A stretch of DNA of 33,036 bases from Actinomycetes bacterium (GTDB lineage Bacteria > Actinomycetota > Thermoleophilia > Solirubrobacterales > Solirubrobacteraceae). The notes beneath the pieces are model-generated. The model saw only the letters and a program-made list of their open reading frames with translations. It ran no database searches and was not told the DNA's origin. Positions 7,970 to 13,854 of this stretch are shown here, piece after piece; positions within the stretch are counted from its first letter, which is position 1, and each line of letters starts with the position of its first letter. The DNA lies in assembly GCA_021820105.1 (NCBI GenBank), contig JAKAED010000024.1, positions 1 through 33,036 on the forward strand, written 5' to 3'. Both the position numbers and the translations under genes were made by a program.

Positions 7970-8530
7970 TCAATCCTGACCGCGCTCAACCCTGACGCAA
8001 TCGAATTCGACGTCCACGGGTCCCCTGAAGCGGCATCCGTTGACCTCGTCATGGCGCATGAACGTCGGCGGGTCGATATGGACGCTGAGTCTGTAGTCGC
8101 CGTCGCTGGGAGCCTTCAGATTGCGCCCGTAGTGGTAGATCATGGGATGCCACAACAGCGGCAGCTCCACTGGACCGAGGCTCTCGCCACCTGGAGCGGT
8201 CAGCACCGCCTGCACCGTCAATCCTGGGACGAACCGCCCGTCGGCTCCATCTCGGACGCTGATCTCAAGGTGGAGATTCTCCCCTTCAGGGTCCCTCCAT
8301 TCGAGCTGGCCGCCGGCCCACTCGTACATGCCCTCAGCTTCCTCCACGGCGTAGCCGACGATGTACTCGCCTGCCGCTCGCATACCCCCGTCGTGGGCGA
8401 CCCGTTCCGCCATGTGCTGGAGCGCGCGCCCATAAGCTTCGCCCTGCGCTCGTGCAAGCGCGAGCTGCGTGGCGTCGGTTTCGCTCGTGTTCGGATCCAT
8501 CGGTGGCGTATGCGTGTGACTCGTACTCAT
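7970..8530 (-). CDS. P19/Tp34-like iron/copper-binding domain protein, no signal peptide
   Basis: A 186-residue protein. Residues about 85-180 (LHLEISVRDGADGRFVPGLTV, LLWHPMIYHYGRNLKAPSDG, HIDPPTFMRHDEVNG) resemble the P19/Tp34/FetP fold (the family named iron transporter, PF10634), whose exported members bind Cu/Fe through His, Met and Asp residues. Candidate ligands here are H88, H128, M130, H133, M158 and H160. Unlike the known exported members there is no signal peptide or lipobox; the first 85 residues are hydrophilic and helical (ALARAQGEAYGRALQHMAER). The ATG has AGGAGG six bases upstream. No ftr1-like or other iron-uptake gene is adjacent. Family assignment is by motif memory and deserves a profile search; the metal role is inferred. 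Confidence 0.6.
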   Translation of the reverse strand: MSTSHTHTPPMDPNTSETDATQLALARAQGEAYGRALQHMAERVAHDGGMRAAGEYIVGYAVEEAEGMYEWAGGQLEWRDPEGENLHLEISVRDGADGRFVPGLTVQAVLTAPGGESLGPVELPLLWHPMIYHYGRNLKAPSDGDYRLSVHIDPPTFMRHDEVNGCRFRGPVDVEFDCVRVERGQD

Positions 8531-8727
8531 CGGGTACCTCCTGTCTCCTTTGGGTCGACTCAGCCCCTCCCTGCTTGCTCGTCCCGGTCGAGCCCCCTCT
8601 CTCCCAGGCTTCCCAGCAGCTTGCTCTGTGACGCACGCCGTCAGCCGACGCCGCCGCTAGGGTGCAGCGCAACGGCACCAACGAGTGATTCGGATCGGAT
8701 GCCGCAGACCTCAACGAGGAGAGACAG

Positions 8728-9090
8728 ATGCCGCAGTTCCTGATCGCCGTCTACGACCAACCCGATACGCGAAGTCGAGCCGCCGAGGAGATGGCGGAGA
8801 TTGTCGCCGCCGTCGGCGCGGTCAACCAGCGCGCGATGGACGACGGGATCTTTGTCTTTGCCGGAGGGCTTCACGATCAGAGCGCGACAACGACCGTCGA
8901 TCCCCGTGGAGGTACCGCCGTGATGTCGGATGGGCCCTACCTGGAGGGCGAGCAATATCTCGGCGGGTTCTGGGTAATCGACGTTCCGGACCTTGACGCA
9001 GCGCTGGACTGGGCTCGGGAGGCGGCCATGGCGTGCCGTCAGCCTCTGGAGGTGAGGCCGTTCATGGAGGCTCCTCCCCAGGGAGCCTGA
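8728..9090 (+). CDS. YCII-related (DGPF domain) protein
   Basis: A 120-residue protein of the dimeric alpha+beta-barrel YCII family. It opens with MPQFLIAVYDQP and has MSDGPYLEGEQYLGGFWVIDVPDLDAALDWA in place of the DGPF motif, the normal signature. Related proteins are often encoded beside ECF sigma factors, but none is adjacent here. GAGGAG lies eight to nine bases before the ATG. The function of this group is generally unknown. It is divergent from the P19-like gene, with a 197-base GC-rich spacer that shows no clear promoter. Confidence 0.8.
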   Translation: MPQFLIAVYDQPDTRSRAAEEMAEIVAAVGAVNQRAMDDGIFVFAGGLHDQSATTTVDPRGGTAVMSDGPYLEGEQYLGGFWVIDVPDLDAALDWAREAAMACRQPLEVRPFMEAPPQGA

Positions 9091-9115
9091 GCACACGCGC
9101 CGGCCCGCTCGCGGG

Positions 9116-9571
9116 TCAGCGAGGAGCCAGCGCAAGCGCATCGATCACGCGCAGCAGCTCTGCCGAATCGGCGAGCTGACCGACAATCACCACCCGCAGG
9201 CGGAGACGTTGAGCGTCATACAGGTGCTCGACCCTGAGTGCCGGCTCTCCCTCCCCTCCCCCGGACACGCCCCGCGCAGCGACGAGCGTCCGCTCGATTC
9301 TCGAGCTCAGGTCAGCATCGATGCCCTCCAATTGGACGACACTGGAGACCTCGCCGACCGGATGCGGCGCGGACGGTTGTCGCGCGGGCTCATCCGCCCG
9401 CTGTGTCGGCTCGTGGTTCAGCGCGCCGGCGGTGAAGGCCTCCAGGTCCTGCCGCGCGATTCGGTATTGCTTGCCGATGCGGACACCCGGGAGCCGTCCG
9501 TCTCGGACGTAGTTGCGCACAGTCCGCACCTGTAGACCCAGGATCGAGGCGGCATCCTCCGCCGACAACAT
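9116..9571 (-). CDS. Excisionase/MerR-type helix-turn-helix DNA-binding protein
   Basis: A 151-residue protein. Residues 1-50 (MLSAEDAASILGLQVRTVRN then YVRDGRLPGVRIGKQYRI) are a clear HTH_17/excisionase-family winged helix, followed by RQDLEAFTAG. The rest is a Pro/Arg-rich linker and a C-terminal domain of about 85 residues (SVVQLEGIDADLSSRIERTL and the following residues) that I do not recognise. An in-frame GTG at 9620-9622 would add 17 residues, but it has no ribosome site and abuts a triple direct repeat, so I prefer the ATG at 9569-9571. No integrase is nearby, so a transcription-factor role is more likely than excision. It probably acts on the repeat-rich region just upstream. Confidence 0.78.
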   Translation of the reverse strand: MLSAEDAASILGLQVRTVRNYVRDGRLPGVRIGKQYRIARQDLEAFTAGALNHEPTQRADEPARQPSAPHPVGEVSSVVQLEGIDADLSSRIERTLVAARGVSGGGEGEPALRVEHLYDAQRLRLRVVIVGQLADSAELLRVIDALALAPR

Positions 9572-9598
9572 TGCTTCACTCACAGTTTGCGCAATGTT
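9567..9598 (-). promoter_or_regulatory. Inverted repeat covering the start codon of the HTH gene
   Basis: AACATTGC at 9567-9574 and its exact complement GCAATGTT at 9591-9598 flank a 16-base spacer that includes most of the 8-base palindrome TTGCGCAA (9587-9594). In the mRNA the eight-pair stem would enclose the AUG (9569-9571); as DNA it could be an autoregulatory operator. Either role is inference. Confidence 0.4.
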
Positions 9599-9623
9599 AT
9601 GTGCACCATCGGCGCTTGTCACG

Positions 9624-9650
9624 GTCGTTTACAGTCGTTTCCCGTCGTTA
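9624..9650. repeat. Three direct repeats GTCGTTW at 10-base period
   Basis: GTCGTTT at 9624-9630, GTCGTTT at 9634-9640 and GTCGTTA at 9644-9650 repeat at exactly one helical turn, immediately upstream of the HTH gene. The spacing places the sites on one face of the helix, as in an operator for a regulator that binds cooperatively. The repeats are visible directly; the binding protein is inferred to be the adjacent HTH protein. Confidence 0.75.
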
Positions 9651-9997
9651 TTGGTCTATTTGAGCGGCTATAACCAGCGGTTTTAGCGGCGATACGACAG
9701 CTATGGCTGGACCTGCTGCTGGTTATAGATGCGCAGGATTCGCATCGGGCCATAACCAAAGGTGAGTACGGTTATCGATGCCGGTTATGGCCACGCGAAA
9801 GTAGCGGCGCACCAGTACGAAAGCCCATACGAAGTTATTGCGGCTATATCCATGAGTTATGGCTTGGGTGAGGTTCGGCACATCATCGGCCACTCCGAGC
9901 CGATGCTCACAGTCGGTGCGAGCGCAACTCAGTCCGTGCGGCTGGTTAACGTGAGAGGACACCTGAACGCGTACAGAGCCCCTCGGAGGAGGTAGGG
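9651..9997. repeat. Intergenic region with a cluster of GTTAT/ATAAC elements in inverted and direct pairs
   Basis: No convincing gene. The stretch is less GC-rich than its surroundings. An 11-base inverted repeat is formed by CTATAACCAGC (9668-9678) and GCTGGTTATAG (9718-9728). A 10-base inverted repeat is formed by GGCCATAACC (9748-9757) and GGTTATGGCC (9783-9792). CGGTTAT recurs directly at 9770 and 9782, and further GTTAT words lie near 9647, 9835 and 9856. Together they look like a multi-site regulatory array between the HTH gene and the secreted FN3-like gene. A 77-codon frame (9762-9995) crosses the repeats but is probably not coding. Confidence 0.65.
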
Positions 9998-10993
9998 ATG
10001 CGAAGACTGATCACTTTCACAGCGCTGCTGACAGCGCTATCAATCGCGCCGTTGGCGCTCGCAGCCTCTGCTCCAACCGTTGCGGCCAGCGGACCGACCA
10101 GCATCGGGCAGACCTACGCCACGCTCCAGGGCACAGTCGATCCCAACGGCCTTGCCGCCACCTACCAGTTTCAGTATGGGTCGACGAGCTCGCTGGGCCA
10201 GCTCGCCCCGGCTACTGCAACGAGTGCGGGTGCCGGTACGGCCGCGGTTGCGGTGTCGGCCAAGATCGGTGGGCTTGCGCCGGCCACGACCTACTATTAC
10301 GAGCTGGTCGCCACCAGCAGCGCGGGGACCGCCACCACACCGATCGGATCGTTCACGACAACCGGCAACCCGGCGCCCACCGCCGCAACCGCGACCGCGG
10401 CGAATGTGCGACGGAACTCGGCAACTGTCGTCGGCACGATTGACCCGAGCAACCAGGCCACGACCTACTACTTCCAGTACGGCTTGGGGACCTCCTACGG
10501 AATGCAGACGGCGCCGGCGTCGCTTCCGGCCGGGACGGCACCGGTTCCGGTCACGGCCGTTCTACAGGGCCTGGCGCCCGGAACGGTCTTCCACTACCGG
10601 CTGGTGGCCAGTCACGGGACCGTGGTCTCCACAAGCGGCGCCGACCTCACCTTCCAGACCCTTCCCTGGCCCCGTCGCCGCACCGGCCTGAAACTGAGCG
10701 TCCGGGCCAGACGGGCGACCCCCACAAGTTCGACGGTCAGGACAAGCGGCGCTGTCAGTCTGGCCAGCGGAACAACCACGGCCCTCGGCTGTCACGGCGT
10801 CATAGATGTGCGGTTCTTCGCGGGCAGGCACCTCCTCGGCACCACGAAGGTGCTGGTCGAGCCCTCCTGTGGGTTCAGCGCCGCCGCCACTGTCCCGCGC
10901 TCAAAACACGAGCGGATCTACGTGCGGGCGAGCTTCGGTGGAAACACCTATCAGGCCCCAACCAGGAGAACAGCCGCAGTCGTACTCGGGTGA
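9998..10993 (+). CDS. Secreted protein with two fibronectin type III-like repeats
   Basis: A 331-residue exported protein. Residues 1-22 are a signal peptide (MRRLITFTALLTALSIAPLALA). Two related modules follow: about 23-125 (TVDPNGLAATYQFQYGSTSSLG, GLAPATTYYYELVATSSAG) and about 127-223 (TIDPSNQATTYYFQYGLGTSYG, GLAPGTVFHYRLVASHG), each with the FN3-like TxYxFQYG and LxPxTxYxYRLVA strands. The C-terminal 100 residues form a basic beta-rich domain with two cysteines (near 268 and 292) that may pair. GGAGGAGG lies eight bases before the ATG. Probably a cell-surface or exoprotein adhesion/binding module; no catalytic residues seen. The only control sequence upstream is the GTTAT repeat array. 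Confidence 0.8.
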   Translation: MRRLITFTALLTALSIAPLALAASAPTVAASGPTSIGQTYATLQGTVDPNGLAATYQFQYGSTSSLGQLAPATATSAGAGTAAVAVSAKIGGLAPATTYYYELVATSSAGTATTPIGSFTTTGNPAPTAATATAANVRRNSATVVGTIDPSNQATTYYFQYGLGTSYGMQTAPASLPAGTAPVPVTAVLQGLAPGTVFHYRLVASHGTVVSTSGADLTFQTLPWPRRRTGLKLSVRARRATPTSSTVRTSGAVSLASGTTTALGCHGVIDVRFFAGRHLLGTTKVLVEPSCGFSAAATVPRSKHERIYVRASFGGNTYQAPTRRTAAVVLG

Positions 10994-10998
10994 GCCAG

Positions 10999-11033
10999 TG
11001 ATTCTGAAGCGGCCTCAGCCCAGGCCGGAATCA
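10999..11033. terminator. Hairpin between convergent genes
   Basis: Outer arms TGATTC (10999-11004) and GAATCA (11028-11033) enclose CGGCCT (11010-11015), loop CAGCCC and AGGCCG (11022-11027). It sits at the converging ends of the FN3-like gene and the hydrolase gene, overlapping the last hydrolase codons. There is no T-tract, so it is a candidate bidirectional terminator of the GC-rich type. Confidence 0.45.
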
Positions 11034-11848
11034 GCCGCGGCCGCGGCGATGATCTGCGAGAGCTGACTGCCCTGCCAGGCGATCGGCGACCGTCCCGGCG
11101 GATCCCTCACCAGCTGCGCGCCGGGAATCTCCTGCGCATAGGCAAGCCCGAGCGCCTCTGGATGCTCAGGATCCGCCGCATCACCTGAGGCCACAACCGT
11201 CGCCGGAACAGAGATCGTTGCCAGGTCGCTCAGCTTGCCGAACGGCGCAGAGCGCGGCAGCGCGTGCAGGGCGTCAGCCAGTGCCTCAGGATTGTCGTGC
11301 TGAGAGAGACGTTGGCGGGTCACCGTCAGGAGCGTCCGCACGAAGTCAGGCGACGCCCCCGTGGGCTCCCCATAGGCTTCCAAGAAGCCGTCGACGCCGC
11401 CCAGGCGAAGACCCCTCGCGAGACGATCCCAGCGCTCCAGGCGTGCAGCCTCCTGGACCGAATTCCCGCTGTACGCCGGCGTGATCACGACCAGAGCAGC
11501 CACGCGGTCCGGGTGGCGCAGCGCGAGGTTGAGCAACGTGTGCGCTCCCATCGACGCTCCCGCCAGGACCGCTCGGTCGACGTCACGGTCATCCAGGACC
11601 GCTAGCGCGTCATCAGCCAGGAGATCGTAGGTGTAGGCGTCGGGGGTCGGCGCCGGTGAGGAGTGGCCGTGGGCTCGAGCGTCATACATGATCACCCGGT
11701 GCCCTGAGCGCTCGAGGGCCCGGGAGCCCATGACGACATAACGCCTGCTGGCGGTGAGGCCGTGCAGGAGAAGCACCGGCACCCCCGACCCTGCCTCCTC
11801 ACCGAGGAGCTCCACGCCGTTGGCATTGACCTTGAACTGAGTTGACAC
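11015..11848 (-). CDS. Alpha/beta hydrolase, possible loss of catalytic histidine
   Basis: A 277-residue cytosolic alpha/beta hydrolase fold protein. The oxyanion-hole segment LLLHGL (27-32) and nucleophile elbow GASMG (97-101, S99) are intact, and YDARAHGHS (55-63) is the usual beta-4 turn. A candidate acid lies in ASGDAADPEHPEALG. Where a catalytic His is expected near the C-terminus, the sequence reads DPPGRSPIAWQGSQLSQII, with Arg where His would fall and no other His in the tail. The GTG start (11846-11848) has only a weak ribosome site. The gene is divergent from the thioredoxin gene with only 26 bases between start codons. Substrate unknown; esterase, lipase-like or a non-enzymatic role are all possible. 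Confidence 0.82.
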   Translation of the reverse strand: MSTQFKVNANGVELLGEEAGSGVPVLLLHGLTASRRYVVMGSRALERSGHRVIMYDARAHGHSSPAPTPDAYTYDLLADDALAVLDDRDVDRAVLAGASMGAHTLLNLALRHPDRVAALVVITPAYSGNSVQEAARLERWDRLARGLRLGGVDGFLEAYGEPTGASPDFVRTLLTVTRQRLSQHDNPEALADALHALPRSAPFGKLSDLATISVPATVVASGDAADPEHPEALGLAYAQEIPGAQLVRDPPGRSPIAWQGSQLSQIIAAAAADSGLG

Positions 11849-11865
11849 CCCGGAGACTCTAGGAT
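11842..11865 (+). promoter_or_regulatory. Possible promoter for the thioredoxin gene
   Basis: A consensus -35 TTGACA (11842-11847, inside the first codons of the divergent hydrolase) is followed by TAGGAT (11860-11865). The 12-base spacing is short for sigma-A. TAGGAT lies nine bases before the ATG, so a leaderless or near-leaderless transcript is possible. Weak because of the spacing. Confidence 0.3.
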
Positions 11866-11874
11866 CAAAGCACT

Positions 11875-12609
11875 ATGGACGTCACCGAGGAAACATTCGC
11901 GACCGCTGTACTCGAGCGGTCAAAGCAGGTGCCCGTCGTCGTCGACTTCTGGGCAGAATGGTGTGGCCCCTGCCGCCAGCTTGGGCCGGTGTTAGAAAAA
12001 GCCGTTGCCCAGCGAGCCGGGAAGGTTGAGCTCGCCAAGGTCGACACCGATCGCAACCAGGGGCTCGCCCAGGCCTTCAGGATTCAGGGCATTCCCGCGG
12101 TAAAGGCCTTCAAGGACGGCGCCGTCGTGTCCGAGTTCACGGGCGCGCAGCCACCGCAGGCCGTCGAGCGATTCCTTGACGGGCTGGTTCCGTCAGAGGC
12201 GGATGGCCTGGTGGCTCAGGGCGATGAGGCTTCCCTGCGCCATGCGCTGGACCTGGAACCCGGTCGTGCGGATGCCGCTGTTCCGCTCGCGCGGCTGCTG
12301 CTCGCGCGTGGCCAAGCTCAAGAGGCTGAGACCATCCTGCATAACGTCTCAGGCAGCTTCGCTGCAGACGGTCTGCTCGCCCGGATCGAGCTGGAGCGCT
12401 CGGGTGAGCCGAGTGTCGGAGCCGCGTTATCCGTGCTGGACTCGGGTCAGACCGAGAGCGGACTGAACCTGTTGATCGATGCGATCCCGGCCGCGGAGCA
12501 GAGCCGCGACGAGATCCGGAAGGTCGTCGTCGGTGTGCTGGACGAGCTGGGAGCCGAGAGCGAGCTTGCCCGCGCGGCCCGTCGACGGCTCGCAACCGCG
12601 CTCTACTAG
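11875..12609 (+). CDS. CnoX/YbbN-like thioredoxin with C-terminal tetratricopeptide-like domain
   Basis: A 244-residue cytosolic protein. Residues 1-108 are a thioredoxin fold with an intact active site AEWCGPCRQ (C30, C33) and the cis-proline segment GIPAVKAF. Residues about 115-244 are helical TPR-like repeats (LRHALDLEPGRADAAVPLAR, LLLARGQAQEAETIL, IPAAEQSRDEIRKVVVGVLD) ending with the ARRRLATALY tail typical of the YbbN/CnoX family. In E. coli the family member is a chaperedoxin that protects and hands substrates to GroEL and has lost one active-site Cys; here both cysteines are present, so disulfide reductase activity is expected. The ATG is preceded by no strong ribosome site, consistent with a leaderless or short-leader mRNA. 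Confidence 0.88.
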   Translation: MDVTEETFATAVLERSKQVPVVVDFWAEWCGPCRQLGPVLEKAVAQRAGKVELAKVDTDRNQGLAQAFRIQGIPAVKAFKDGAVVSEFTGAQPPQAVERFLDGLVPSEADGLVAQGDEASLRHALDLEPGRADAAVPLARLLLARGQAQEAETILHNVSGSFAADGLLARIELERSGEPSVGAALSVLDSGQTESGLNLLIDAIPAAEQSRDEIRKVVVGVLDELGAESELARAARRRLATALY

Positions 12610-12621
12610 GCGCGCGATGGT

Positions 12622-12654
12622 CGGGCGGGCTCCACCGGCAGGCGGGCCCGCCCG
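12622..12654. terminator. Hairpin between convergent trx-like and dinB genes
   Basis: CGGGCGGGC (12622-12630) pairs with GCCCGCCCG (12646-12654) around a 15-base loop, ending one base before the dinB stop codon. There is no T-tract on either side. Candidate bidirectional terminator. Confidence 0.45.
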
Positions 12655-12655
12655 G

Positions 12656-13711
12656 TCACAGCGCCAGAGCCAGCTGCTCAGTCTCAACCCCACCGGAGCT
12701 GAGTCCCGCGACCCGCACTCCGAGCAGCCTGACCGGCCTGGATGGACCGAATTCACGCAGGAGTTCGAGCGCCACCCGCCCCACGTCAGCCGGAGTGTTG
12801 ACCGAGACGTTGAGCGTGCGGGCACGCGTATGCGTTGAGAAGTCGTCAAGACGCACCTTGATGCCCACCGTGCGTCCGCGTCGCCCCTGCGCCTGGAGCG
12901 CCGTGCACAGTTCGCGCACAAGACGCTCAAGGACCAACTCGAGCTCGGTGACCGTCGCGACGTCTGCATCGAACGTCCGCTCGCGCGATTCGGAGATCAC
13001 CTTGCGCTGCTGCGTCACCGCTCCGTCATGCTCAAACCTCGCCAGCGACTGCAGATGAAGCGTGGTGCGGGCGCTGAAGGCCGCCCTCAGCGTCTCGGCC
13101 GGGGCTGTGGCCAGCTGCCCGATCGTCCGCACACCGAGCGTCTGGAGACGCTCGTCGGTCTTCCCGCCGATCCCCGGGATCAGACGACACGGCGACTCCG
13201 CAAAGCGCTCACACGCCTGTGACCTGGTCAGCACCACGAACCCGTGTGGCTTCTCAGCATCCGAGGCGACCTTGGCAACGAGCTTGTTGGGGCCGATTCC
13301 CACTGACGCGGTCAGGCCTGTTGCAGTCCTGATCTCGTTGACGATCCTCCGCATGCAGGCCTTGGGTGCCGGGAGTCCGCTGAGATCCAGGTAGACCTCA
13401 TCCAGACCAACGACCTCGACTGTATCCACGTGTCGGCGGATGATCTCCATGACCTCCTCAGACGCTGCTCGGTAGTGCGGAAAGTCCGGCGCCAGGAAGA
13501 TCGCCTGGGGACAGCGGCGTCTGGCAAGTGAGGCCGGCATGGCCGAACCTACGCCAAAACGTCGTGCCTCATAGGAGGCCGTTGTGACAACGGCTCGCGG
13601 GCCGGTACCGGAGACCACAACCGGCTTGCCGCGGAGTTCAGGATGACGCCGCAGCTCGACCGACACGTAGAAGGCGTCCATGTCGAGGTGCGCGACGCAA
13701 CGCTCGCTCAT
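12656..13711 (-). CDS. dinB: DNA polymerase IV (Y-family translesion polymerase)
   Basis: A 351-residue Y-family polymerase that copies past DNA lesions. The metal-binding catalytic residues are present: D10 in HLDMDAFYVSVE, and D104/E105 in VGLDEVYLDLSG (the usual SxDExYLD motif, here with GLDEV). Also visible are SYEARRFGVGSAMP (46-59), the helix-hairpin-helix region IPGIGGKTDERLQTLGV, and the little-finger domain with RKVISESRERTF. It ends QLALAL without an obvious beta-clamp motif after that; QLAL itself resembles the core of a clamp-binding peptide. A LexA box lies 30 bases upstream of the ATG, so SOS induction is expected. Length is normal. Confidence 0.93.
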   Translation of the reverse strand: MSERCVAHLDMDAFYVSVELRRHPELRGKPVVVSGTGPRAVVTTASYEARRFGVGSAMPASLARRRCPQAIFLAPDFPHYRAASEEVMEIIRRHVDTVEVVGLDEVYLDLSGLPAPKACMRRIVNEIRTATGLTASVGIGPNKLVAKVASDAEKPHGFVVLTRSQACERFAESPCRLIPGIGGKTDERLQTLGVRTIGQLATAPAETLRAAFSARTTLHLQSLARFEHDGAVTQQRKVISESRERTFDADVATVTELELVLERLVRELCTALQAQGRRGRTVGIKVRLDDFSTHTRARTLNVSVNTPADVGRVALELLREFGPSRPVRLLGVRVAGLSSGGVETEQLALAL

Positions 13712-13740
13712 TGAACCTATGCAACACGAGCGGGCGGACA

Positions 13741-13752
13741 GAACAGATGTTC
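13741..13752 (-). promoter_or_regulatory. LexA (SOS) box upstream of dinB
   Basis: GAACAGATGTTC is a perfect GAAC-N4-GTTC palindrome with the R-N-R-Y centre of the Gram-positive/actinobacterial LexA (DinR) consensus. It lies 29 bases before the dinB start codon, where a repressor would overlap the promoter. Confidence 0.8.
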
Positions 13753-13797
13753 GTGCGCGTCAGCCCGGCTGCGCCGCATGCGGACACACGCCCGCGA

Positions 13798-13831
13798 CCG
13801 GGGGTGCCGTCAAGCGGGACGGCACCCCCGG
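13798..13831 (-). terminator. Strong hairpin after the GH6 gene
   Basis: CCGGGGGTGCCGTC (13798-13811) and GACGGCACCCCCGG (13818-13831) form a perfect 14-pair stem with the six-base loop AAGCGG. It lies 23 bases after the stop codon of the leftward GH6-like gene. There is no T-tract; typical of GC-rich actinobacterial terminators. Confidence 0.65.
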
Positions 13832-13854
13832 GGATCCCTGCATCGAGGAGAGCT

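Noticed and set aside
8641..9141. 166-codon minus-strand frame over the YCII gene
   Set aside because: Antisense shadow of the YCII-family gene with no recognisable domain.
9116..9571. Prophage or integrative element because of an excisionase-type HTH
   Set aside because: No integrase, attachment repeat, tRNA or phage gene is nearby; the HTH family is also common among ordinary regulators.
9762..9995. 77-codon open frame upstream of the FN3-like gene
   Set aside because: It crosses the inverted repeats, has no strong ribosome site and no recognisable domain, and its base composition differs from the coding genes.
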